64,000 nt of DNA from assembly GCF_036327775.1 (NCBI RefSeq), contig NZ_CP109598.1:5096001-5160000 (forward strand), read 5' to 3'. The DNA is from Streptomyces sp. NBC_01498 (GTDB lineage: Bacteria; Actinomycetota; Actinomycetes; Streptomycetales; Streptomycetaceae). Below are positions 30,003 to 38,220 of this stretch, piece after piece. Made by a program: the position numbers and the translations under genes. Below the pieces are notes generated by a model, which saw only the letters and a program-made list of their open reading frames with translations, was not told where the DNA came from and did not search any database. How positions within the stretch are numbered: position 1 is the stretch's first letter; each line of letters opens with the position of its first letter.

Positions 30003-31130
30003 TCAGGTCAGCAGTCCCGTACGGAGCGGCTCGTCGGCCGAGTGAGAGTGGCAGCCCTGATGCGGCAGGGCCTGGGGGGTGCCGCCGCCGGGCGGCGTGT
30101 GGTGCCCGGCGGCGTCCCGCGGCGGCGGGCCGTCGTGCGTCACCCGGCCGTCGCGCAGCACCACCGCGCGGTCGATCAGCGGCTCCAGCGGGCCCAGTTC
30201 GTGCAGGACCAGCAGTACGGTCGTACCGGCCGCCACCTGGTCCCGCAGCGTGGCCGCGAGGATCCGCTGGCTGGCCAGGTCGACACCCGCCATCGGCTCG
30301 TCCATGATCAGCAGTTCGGGTTCGGCGGCGAGGGCGCGGGCGATCAGCACCCGCTGGTGCTGCCCGCCGGAGAGCGCCCCGACCGCGTCCTTGGCCCGGT
30401 CCGCGAGACCGACCAGGTCGATGACGCGGCGGACGACCGCCCGGTCGGCCCGGGAGGGCCACCGGAAGAGTCCGGTACGGGAGAGCCGGCCCGAGGCGAC
30501 GACCTCGCGGACGGTCGCGGGTACGCCGCTCGCGGCGGTGGAGCGCTGCGGCACGTAGCCGACGCGCGACCAGTCGCGGAAGCGCCGCAGTGGGGTGCGG
30601 AAGAGGGTCACCTCGCCGTCGGTGAGCGGGACCTGGCCGATCAGGGAGCGTACGGCGGTGGACTTGCCCGACCCGTTGGCGCCGAGCAGCGCGACGACCT
30701 CGCCGCGCCGCACGGAGAGGTCGATGCCGCGCAGCACGGGGCGGGAGCCGAGCGTGGCGGTGGCGCCGCGCAGCGACAGGACGGTGGGGGCGGGGGGCGT
30801 CGGTGCCGGGGCGGTGCCGGGCACGGTCCCGGCGTCGTCGTGGGAGTCACGTGACTCACGGGAGCCCTGGGCACCCCCGGTCCCGCTCCCGCTCCCCGTC
30901 CCGGACTCGCCCCCGGCCTCGGTTCCCGTCCCGCTCCCACTCCCTGTCCCGGACCCGCCCCCGGCCCCCGTCCCCGCCGACGCCCTTGCCCCGGCGCCGT
31001 CGTGGGAGTCCTGGCCCGCCCCGGTGTGCTCCCCGCCCGTCCCCGCCCGCCCGGTCGCCGTCCCCCGCTGCGCGCCCGTCCGTGTCGTGGCCACGTCCCG
31101 TACCTCCGTTGCTGCCGTCGGCTGGTTCAC
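30003..31130 (-). CDS. znuC: Zinc ABC transporter ATPase ZnuC with long low-complexity N-terminus
   Basis: A 375-residue ATPase. Walker A is GANGSGKST (near residue 150), the signature LSGGQHQR, and Walker B ELLIMDEP with the H-loop in LLVLHELG. The first 115 residues are an unusual Gly/Thr/Ser-rich extension with repeated GSGTG units, absent from typical ZnuC. The C-terminus carries a His-rich stretch (GHHTPPGGG, HQGCHSHSADE) that could bind zinc. The GTG start at 31130 overlaps the znuA stop (GTGA), which supports the long form, although an internal start cannot be excluded. Confidence 0.88.
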   Translation of the reverse strand: MNQPTAATEVRDVATTRTGAQRGTATGRAGTGGEHTGAGQDSHDGAGARASAGTGAGGGSGTGSGSGTGTEAGGESGTGSGSGTGGAQGSRESRDSHDDAGTVPGTAPAPTPPAPTVLSLRGATATLGSRPVLRGIDLSVRRGEVVALLGANGSGKSTAVRSLIGQVPLTDGEVTLFRTPLRRFRDWSRVGYVPQRSTAASGVPATVREVVASGRLSRTGLFRWPSRADRAVVRRVIDLVGLADRAKDAVGALSGGQHQRVLIARALAAEPELLIMDEPMAGVDLASQRILAATLRDQVAAGTTVLLVLHELGPLEPLIDRAVVLRDGRVTHDGPPPRDAAGHHTPPGGGTPQALPHQGCHSHSADEPLRTGLLT

Positions 31131-32155
31131 TTCGCGCCCAGGGCTTTCTCCAGCGCGGCGAGGTTGGACTCCATGACCTCGACGTAGTCAGCGCCCTTCG
31201 ACCGGTCGGTGATTCCCTCGACGGGGTCGAGGACGTCCGTCCGCAGCCCGCCGTCGGCCGCGACGGTCTTCGCCGTCCGGTCGCTGACGAGCGTCTCGAA
31301 GAAGACCGTGCCGACCTTGTCCCGGGCCGCGATCGCGCGCAACTCCTTGATCCGGGCCGGGCTGGGCTCGGACTCGGGGGAGAGGCCCGCGAGGGACTCC
31401 TGGGTGAGACCGTAGCGCTCCGCGAGATAGCCGAAGGCCGAGTGCGTGGTGATGAAGGTCTTGGTCGCGGTGTCCGCGAGGCCGTCCTTGAAGGCGCTGT
31501 CGAGGCCGTCGAGGCGCTCGACGAGGGCGGTGGTGTTCTTCCGGTACGCGGCGGCGTTGTCCGGGTCGGCCTTCTCCAGCGAGGCGCCGACGCCCCGGGC
31601 GACCTCCGCGTACTTCACGGGGTCGAGCCAGATGTGCGGGTCGGTGCCGGCCTCGCCCTCGCCCTCGTGCCCGTGCTCGTCGCCGTGTCCGGCGTCCTCG
31701 CCGTGCGCCCCGTCCTCCCCGGCGTGCTCCTCGCCCTCATGGGCGTGGCCGACCTCCGAGCCGTGCTTCTCCAGCGTCGTGAGGGTGGCGGCGTCGACGG
31801 TGTCCGGGACTCCGGCGGCGGCGACGGCCTCGTCGACGGCGGGCTGGATGCCCTTGAGGTAGAGGATGTAGTCGGCCTCGCCGAGCCGGGCGGCCTGCCG
31901 GGTGCTCAGTTCCAGGTCGTGCGGCTCGACGCCCGGCTTGGTGAGGGTGGAGACGTCGACATGCGTCCCGCCTATCTCCTCGGCCAGATACTGCATCGGG
32001 TAGAACGACGTCACCACCGCGAGCCTGTCGCCGCTCGTCCGGTCGCCGCCCGCGCCGTCGGCCGCGTCGGAGGGGGAACACGCGGACAGCGCGACCAGGC
32101 CGAGGGTGACGGACCCGGTGAGGGCGGCGGTGGGTATGAGGCGTCGTACGTTCAT
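31127..32155 (-). CDS. znuA: Zinc-binding lipoprotein ZnuA
   Basis: A 342-residue solute-binding lipoprotein. The signal peptide ends in a lipobox (VALSACS). The cluster A-I fold follows: LAVVTSFYPMQYLAEEIGG, THVDVSTLTKPGVEPHDLE with a metal histidine, DPHIWLDPVKYAEVA, and FITTHSAFGYLAERYGL. Between about residues 145 and 175 lies a His/Asp/Glu-rich loop (HGSEVGHAHEGEEHAGEDG) typical of zinc-binding ZnuA. ATG at 32155 is chosen; an ATG at 32164 would add three codons. Two Zur-like boxes overlap and precede the start. Confidence 0.92.
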   Translation of the reverse strand: MNVRRLIPTAALTGSVTLGLVALSACSPSDAADGAGGDRTSGDRLAVVTSFYPMQYLAEEIGGTHVDVSTLTKPGVEPHDLELSTRQAARLGEADYILYLKGIQPAVDEAVAAAGVPDTVDAATLTTLEKHGSEVGHAHEGEEHAGEDGAHGEDAGHGDEHGHEGEGEAGTDPHIWLDPVKYAEVARGVGASLEKADPDNAAAYRKNTTALVERLDGLDSAFKDGLADTATKTFITTHSAFGYLAERYGLTQESLAGLSPESEPSPARIKELRAIAARDKVGTVFFETLVSDRTAKTVAADGGLRTDVLDPVEGITDRSKGADYVEVMESNLAALEKALGAK

Positions 32156-32191
32156 GACAGTCATTTTCAACAAAACTGGAAACGATTGTCA
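32155..32191 (-). promoter_or_regulatory. Two Zur-box-like sites upstream of znuA
   Basis: TGACAGTCATTTTCA (32155-32169) and TGGAAACGATTGTCA (32177-32191) each match the recalled Streptomyces Zur box TGAAAATGATTTTCA at 12 of 15 positions. Their centres are 22 bases apart, about two helical turns. The first covers the znuA start codon. Zinc-loaded Zur would block the znuACB promoter here. Confidence 0.75.
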
Positions 32192-32226
32192 ACAAGGGCC
32201 GCTGAAGGCCACTGCGGGACACCGAT

Positions 32227-32257
32227 TTGATACAGGGGGTGCGCCCGCCGCTAATCT
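32227..32257 (+). promoter_or_regulatory. Possible glyS promoter
   Basis: TTGATA (32227-32232) and TAATCT (32252-32257) resemble -35 and -10 elements with 19 bases between, 39 bases before the glyS start. The nearby Zur boxes end 36 bases upstream of the -35, so glyS is probably not zinc-regulated from them. Confidence 0.4.
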
Positions 32258-32296
32258 GAAGCATTCGCCGTTCGTCGTCGTAATGAAGAGAGCACC

Positions 32297-33679
<1,383 letters not shown>

Positions 33680-33762
33680 CGCCCGGTGCGGACGACTGCT
33701 GAGGTCCGCCGAGGACGTTGGCCGACGCCCGCCGAGGACGGCGGCTGATCACAGTCGTGGCT

Positions 33763-33799
33763 CGAAGCCCCCGGTTCCGTGACGGAGCCGGGGGCTTCG
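33763..33799 (+). terminator. Terminator hairpin after glyS
   Basis: CGAAGCCCCCGGTTCCG (33763-33779) pairs with CGGAGCCGGGGGCTTCG (33783-33799) around a three-base loop, giving a 17-bp stem with one G-T pair. It ends 83 bases after the glyS stop region and separates glyS from the next small gene. Confidence 0.85.
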
Positions 33800-33850
33800 C
33801 CGCAGACTGCTCCCTGGCCGCATTCGACAACAGGAGGCACGGAGGCACCC

Positions 33851-34066
33851 ATGCCGCCCACGACCAGCAGCAAGGTACGCCGATGGGACCAGCACGGCCG
33901 TGAGCACGTGGTCCATGTCCGGAAGGCCGGTATGCAGCGGACGTTGACCTGTGACACCTGTGGCTGGAACACCAGGGCGCAGTTCCTGCCGTGGCTCAAG
34001 GCGGAGGAACATCTCGGCGAGGCGCACCAGGCGACCGTCGACCCGACGGTGACCGGCGGCGGTTGA
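33851..34066 (+). CDS. Small conserved-looking protein with CxxC
   Basis: A 71-residue basic protein, not recognised as a named family. It reads VRRWDQHGREHVVHVRKAGMQ and then LTCDTCGWNTRAQFLPW, so one CxxC pair plus nearby histidines (HLGEAHQ) could bind zinc. ATG at 33851 follows AGGAGG and GGAGG, a strong ribosome site. It lies in its own unit between the glyS terminator and the next promoter. Confidence 0.65.
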   Translation: MPPTTSSKVRRWDQHGREHVVHVRKAGMQRTLTCDTCGWNTRAQFLPWLKAEEHLGEAHQATVDPTVTGGG

Positions 34067-34130
34067 GAGCCCGCCGGTGGGGCCGCCGGTGAGCCCGTCG
34101 GTGGGGCCGCGGGCGGGGCCCGAAAAGCAG

Positions 34131-34161
34131 GTGACACGCGCCCTCCGCCCGGTGGTAGCGT
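34131..34161 (+). promoter_or_regulatory. Promoter for the MFFQIYE leader and small basic gene
   Basis: GTGACA (34131-34136) and TAGCGT (34156-34161) fit -35 and -10 elements with a 19-base spacer. Transcription would start at about 34168, right at an ATG, giving a leaderless short ORF. Confidence 0.45.
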
Positions 34162-34168
34162 TTCGGGC

Positions 34169-34192
34169 ATGTTCTTCCAGATCTACGAGTGA
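34169..34192 (+). CDS. Possible seven-codon leaderless uORF
   Basis: ATG TTC TTC CAG ATC TAC GAG TGA encodes MFFQIYE. It starts about seven bases after a -10-like TAGCGT and lies 76 bases before a small basic protein gene. A hairpin-capable stretch (GAGGACGGGC with GCCCGCCTC) follows its stop. Translation is inferred, not shown. Confidence 0.35.
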   Translation: MFFQIYE

Positions 34193-34267
34193 GGACGGGC
34201 GGTCACGGCCCGCCTCTCACCGGACGAATCCGCAGATCACTTCCCCCTCACCTATTCGGGAGAACCC

Positions 34268-34519
34268 GTGGCAAAAGGCCGCAACAACCTTCTCGGCGTG
34301 GGCGGACAGCGCAAGAAACTGTCCCGCGACGACAAACAGGGCAACGGCCCCGCTCGGAACGCCGACCGCAAGGCCGCCGAGGACAAGAAGCAGGAGCTCG
34401 TGCGGAAGATGCGCGAGCGGGCGACCGGGGCACCCTCCGAGGACGGCGCCGCCGACTCGGCGGACGACACCGCCGGCACGACGGACGGCGCTTCCGGCAC
34501 GGCGGACGCCCAGTCCTGA
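34268..34519 (+). CDS. DUF6243-like small basic protein
   Basis: An 83-residue protein starting MAKGRNNLLGVGGQRKKLSR, which resembles a Streptomyces small-protein family that I recall as DUF6243. The first 55 residues are Lys/Arg-rich and helical (RKAAEDKKQELVRKMRERA), and the tail is Asp/Ala/Gly-rich and disordered. The GTG start follows GGGAG. The function is unknown; the basic helix suggests nucleic-acid or ribosome contact, but that is speculation. Confidence 0.7.
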   Translation: MAKGRNNLLGVGGQRKKLSRDDKQGNGPARNADRKAAEDKKQELVRKMRERATGAPSEDGAADSADDTAGTTDGASGTADAQS

Positions 34520-34689
34520 CGTACCGCCCCCGACGCCTCGTCACTGACGCCCGCAGCCGCACCGGACGGGCACGCGTCGGCGGCACGCGCCGCTGAACCG
34601 GCACAGCGCCACGACGGCCCGGACCACGCACGTGGTCCGGGCCGTTCGCGTACGCACCACCCCCGCCACTGCTCCCGGCGCGGCCCGTC

Positions 34690-36291
34690 TCAGGCTTGCG
34701 CGCCGGAGGAGCCCGGCAGCGCCGACGGCTCCAGCCGGGCCGCGTTGCGGCGCGCCGTCCCGCGCGCCCACTCCCCGCTCGTCAGCACACCCACCGCCAG
34801 TACGCATCCCCCGAGCCCGGCGATGATCCACCACGCGGGGCGGCTCGCGTCCGCGAAGGCCGCGTTGTCGATCGTGCCCCGGCGCGTCGGTGACGCGGCG
34901 CCCGCCGCCAGCACCGCCCCGATCACCGCGACCCCCAGCGTCTGCCCGATCTGCCGGCTGGTCGACGCCACGGCGGCGGCCACCCCGGCCTGCGACAGCG
35001 GCATCCCCGCCACCGCCGTGTTGGTGATCGGCGCGTTCACCATGCCGAAACCGATGCCGAACAGCACGTAGCCGGTGAACAGCAGCCCCAGATGCGTCTC
35101 CGCCTCGAGAAGCGCGAACATCAGCCCGCTCGCGCCGAGGGCCGTGCCCGCGACCGCCAGCGGGACACGCGGCCCGCGCGCGCCGACCAGCCGCCCCGAC
35201 AGCGGCGCGCAGACCAGGGAGAGCGCCGCCATCGGCAGGATGTAGAGCCCGGCGTCCAGGGCGGAGAGATCCCGCACGTTCTGGAGGTAGAGCGTGTTCA
35301 TGAACAGGAAGCCGCCGAGGGCGCCGAACGCGCATACGGCGATGACGGTCGCCCCGCTGAACGGCGCGCTGCGGAAGAAGCGCAGGTCGATCAGCGGCTC
35401 GGAGCGCCTCGGCTCGTACAGCACCAGCCCGGTCACCGCGCACACCGCGACCCCCGCGAAGGTCAGGATCAGCGGCGACGTCCAGCCGGACGTGGGCGCC
35501 TCGATGATCGCGTACGTCAGCGAGCCGAGGGCGGCCATCACCAGCAGCTGGCCGACGGGGTCGACCCGGCGCGGCTTGGCGGCGCGGGACTCGGGGACGT
35601 ACCGGCGGGTCAGCACGTACGCGGTGATCCCGACCGGGATGTTGATCCAGAAGATCGCGCGCCAGCCGACCGTCTCCACCAGCACCCCGCCGATCAGGGG
35701 CCCGGCCGCCATCGACACACCGACGACCGCTCCCCACAGCCCGATCGCGCGGGCACGTTCCCGGGGGTCGGTGAAGGTGTTGGTGACGATCGACAGGGCG
35801 ACCGGGTTGAGCATCGAGCCGCCGATCGCCTGGAGCATCCGGAACACGACGAGCAGCTCCAGGCTCGGCGCCAGCGAGGACAGCAGCGAACCGAGCGTGA
35901 AGATCACCAGCCCGGTCTTGAAGACCCGCCGCCGGCCGATCCGGTCGGCCGTGGAGCCCGCGAGCATCAACAGGGAGGCGATGACCAGGGTGTACGCGTC
36001 GATGGTCCACTGGATACCGGCGACCGTGGTGTGCAGGTCCCTCTGGATCGACGGCAGCGCCACGTTGAGGACGGTGTTGTCGAGGCTGACGATCAGCAGG
36101 CTCATGCAGCAGGTGCCCAGGATCACCAGCTGCCGGTGCCGGTCGAGCTCCGGCCCGGCCCCCTCCCGCCCGCGTTCCCGCCCGTCCTCCCGCCCGGACT
36201 TCTTCGACAGCTCCTGAGACGGCCCCGGTGACCGCTCCTGAGACGGCTTCCCCGGCGGCTCCGGCGGGGGCGTGGGCTGGGGAGCTGGCAT
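34690..36291 (-). CDS. MFS drug exporter, DHA2 family
   Basis: A 533-residue membrane protein with about 14 hydrophobic segments after a charged, Pro/Ser-rich cytoplasmic N-terminus of about 50 residues. Motifs of DHA2 exporters are present: LDNTVLNVALPSIQRDL in the first segment, LAGSTADRIGRRRVF (motif A) and GPLIGGVLVETVGWR (motif C). Such proteins expel antibiotics or dyes by proton antiport. ATG at 36291 is 60 bases from the divergent dusB. There is no adjacent TetR gene. The substrate is unknown. Confidence 0.9.
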   Translation of the reverse strand: MPAPQPTPPPEPPGKPSQERSPGPSQELSKKSGREDGRERGREGAGPELDRHRQLVILGTCCMSLLIVSLDNTVLNVALPSIQRDLHTTVAGIQWTIDAYTLVIASLLMLAGSTADRIGRRRVFKTGLVIFTLGSLLSSLAPSLELLVVFRMLQAIGGSMLNPVALSIVTNTFTDPRERARAIGLWGAVVGVSMAAGPLIGGVLVETVGWRAIFWINIPVGITAYVLTRRYVPESRAAKPRRVDPVGQLLVMAALGSLTYAIIEAPTSGWTSPLILTFAGVAVCAVTGLVLYEPRRSEPLIDLRFFRSAPFSGATVIAVCAFGALGGFLFMNTLYLQNVRDLSALDAGLYILPMAALSLVCAPLSGRLVGARGPRVPLAVAGTALGASGLMFALLEAETHLGLLFTGYVLFGIGFGMVNAPITNTAVAGMPLSQAGVAAAVASTSRQIGQTLGVAVIGAVLAAGAASPTRRGTIDNAAFADASRPAWWIIAGLGGCVLAVGVLTSGEWARGTARRNAARLEPSALPGSSGAQA

Positions 36292-36351
36292 GGGCCGATC
36301 GTAAGTCCGGCACCCGTCCGCCCCCCTGGCGCCATGCGCGACAATGGACGG

Positions 36352-37512
36352 ATGACCGCTCCGCTCGCCCCGTCCCCCGCCGTGCCCGGCACCCTCGCCG
36401 TCGGCCCGTACTCCGTCCGGCCGCCCGTCGTTCTCGCGCCGATGGCCGGGATCACCAACGCGCCGTTCCGGACGCTGTGCCGGGAGTTCTCCGGCGGCAA
36501 GGGGCTGTTCGTCAGCGAGATGATCACCACGCGGGCGCTGGTCGAGCGCAACGAGAAGACGATGCAGCTGATCCGCTTCGACGCGACCGAGACCCCGCGC
36601 TCGATCCAGCTGTACGGGGTCGACCCGGTCACCGTCGGCAAGGCCGTCCGGATGATCGCGGACGAGGGCCTGGCCGACCACATCGACCTGAACTTCGGCT
36701 GCCCCGTCCCCAAGGTCACCCGCAAGGGCGGCGGCTCGGCCCTCCCGTACAAACGCCCCCTGCTGCGGGCGATCCTGCACGAGGCCGTGTCGAACGCCGG
36801 GGAGCTGCCGGTCACCATGAAGATGCGCAAGGGCATCGACGACGGCCATCTCACCTACCTCGACGCCGGCCGCATCGCCGTCGAGGAGGGGGTGACGGCG
36901 ATCGCCCTGCACGGCCGGACAGCCGCCCAGCACTACGGCGGTACGGCCGACTGGGAGGCCATCGCCCGCCTCAAGGAACACGTCCCCGAGATCCCCGTCC
37001 TCGGCAACGGCGACATCTGGTCGGCGGACGACGCCCTGCGGATGGTCCGCGAGACCGGCTGCGACGGTGTGGTCGTCGGGCGCGGCTGTCTCGGCCGCCC
37101 GTGGATCTTCGGCGATCTCGTGGCGGCGTTCGAGGGTACGGGGGAGCTGGCCCGGCCCGCGCTGCGCGAGGTCGCCGGGGTGATGCGGCGCCACGCGGAG
37201 CTGCTGGGGGAGTGGATCGGGGACGAGGCGCGCGGGGTGATCGACTTCCGCAAGCATGTCGCCTGGTACCTGAAGGGCTTCTCCGTCGGCTCCGAGATGC
37301 GCAAGAAGCTCGCGATCACCTCCTCGCTCGCCGAACTCGACGCGCTGCTAGGCGAGTTGGACCTGGACCAGCCGTGGCCGGACGGCGCCGACGGGCCGCG
37401 CGGGCGGACCTCGGGCAACAACCGGGTGGTCCTGCCGGACGGCTGGCTGAACGACCCGTACGACTGCGCGGGCGTCGGCACCGACGCGGAACTGGACACG
37501 TCCGGCGGCTGA
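36352..37512 (+). CDS. dusB: tRNA-dihydrouridine synthase (DusB type)
   Basis: A 386-residue FMN enzyme that reduces uridines in the tRNA D-loop. PPVVLAPMAGITNAPFR binds FMN, SRSIQLYG-like and HIDLNFGCPVPKVTRKGGGS contain the catalytic Cys, ALHGRTAAQHYGG follows, and VLGNGDIWSADDA with VVVGRGCLGRPWIF form the phosphate loop. The length exceeds E. coli DusB because of a C-terminal extension ending PYDCAGVGTDAELD. ATG at 36352 is favoured over 36334 by family alignment. Confidence 0.93.
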   Translation: MTAPLAPSPAVPGTLAVGPYSVRPPVVLAPMAGITNAPFRTLCREFSGGKGLFVSEMITTRALVERNEKTMQLIRFDATETPRSIQLYGVDPVTVGKAVRMIADEGLADHIDLNFGCPVPKVTRKGGGSALPYKRPLLRAILHEAVSNAGELPVTMKMRKGIDDGHLTYLDAGRIAVEEGVTAIALHGRTAAQHYGGTADWEAIARLKEHVPEIPVLGNGDIWSADDALRMVRETGCDGVVVGRGCLGRPWIFGDLVAAFEGTGELARPALREVAGVMRRHAELLGEWIGDEARGVIDFRKHVAWYLKGFSVGSEMRKKLAITSSLAELDALLGELDLDQPWPDGADGPRGRTSGNNRVVLPDGWLNDPYDCAGVGTDAELDTSGG

Positions 37513-37639
37513 GTCAGCGCCGGCCGGGTGGCCCTCGATCCGACAGCCACCCGTCGCCGCGTGACCACAAGGGGGGATCGGCGGTCCCTGGATCGGTGGT
37601 GCCTTCATCCGCGCCCCGGTCCGGACGACAGTTGGACGC

Positions 37640-37849
37640 ATGAACACCAACGAGAACACCGTCGCCCTGATCACCGGCGGGAACCGGGGACTCGGCCGGG
37701 CCACCGCACTCGCGCTGGCCGAATCCGGCACCGACGTCATCCTCACCTAGTCGCAGGCCCTGCTCGTCTTCACCGCGACCCCCGGCTCCGAGAGCCACGA
37801 GAAGCTTCAGCTCCTGCCCGTGCTGGGCGATCGGCAGGCGCACCTCTGA
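37640..37849 (+). pseudogene. Remnant of an SDR gene fused to the tail of an XRE/MmyB-like regulator
   Basis: From ATG 37640 the frame reads as the first 36 residues of a short-chain dehydrogenase (VALITGGNRGLGRATALALA, with the TGxxxGxG cofactor motif), then stops at TAG 37748. The same frame resumes directly as SQALLVFTATPGSESHEKLQ and ends at TGA 37849. That second part resembles the C-terminus of MmyB-like XRE regulators, which in Streptomyces often lie beside SDR genes. About 200 codons of the SDR are missing, so this is deletion debris. Confidence 0.6.
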
Positions 37850-38220
37850 GCGTCCGACCGGTGGACCCCGCAGGCGTGATTCTCGACACGTCTGATTGAT
37901 CCTTCGCTCAGACGAGCGCTCGCCGGGTGGCTGCACTTCCGGAAAGCGTGGCACTGGGTGCCATGTCATCCGCGTTCGAGAGATGAACTCAGACGTCGCG
38001 AATGGCGCTCAGATGAGCGAGTTGCGTCATGCAAAGGTCATGCCCGGTTCGGGGCCTGAAGGAGGCCGGGACCGGTGATCCCCCGTCATGCGCATTCGAT
38101 CCGGCGGCGGACGGGTGGTTGCGGCCGTATGACGGACAGGTGGACATATCCAGGCACCTTCGATCTGGGTATGTTCCTCGCCGTCAGGGCAGCCAGCGTC
38201 TCCCGGAGGAGTCGAGATCC
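37850..38220. other. Upstream region of ppdK
   Basis: 371 bases without a supported gene. A 60-codon frame (37896-38078) has no ribosome site or family likeness. GGACATATCC near 38,143 and TATGTTCC near 38,170 mark the likely promoter side of ppdK. GGAGGAG lies ten bases before the GTG at 38221. Confidence 0.45.

Noticed and set aside
37896..38078. 60-codon ORF upstream of ppdK
   Set aside because: There is no ribosome site, no family likeness and no typical codon bias; it lies in the promoter region.
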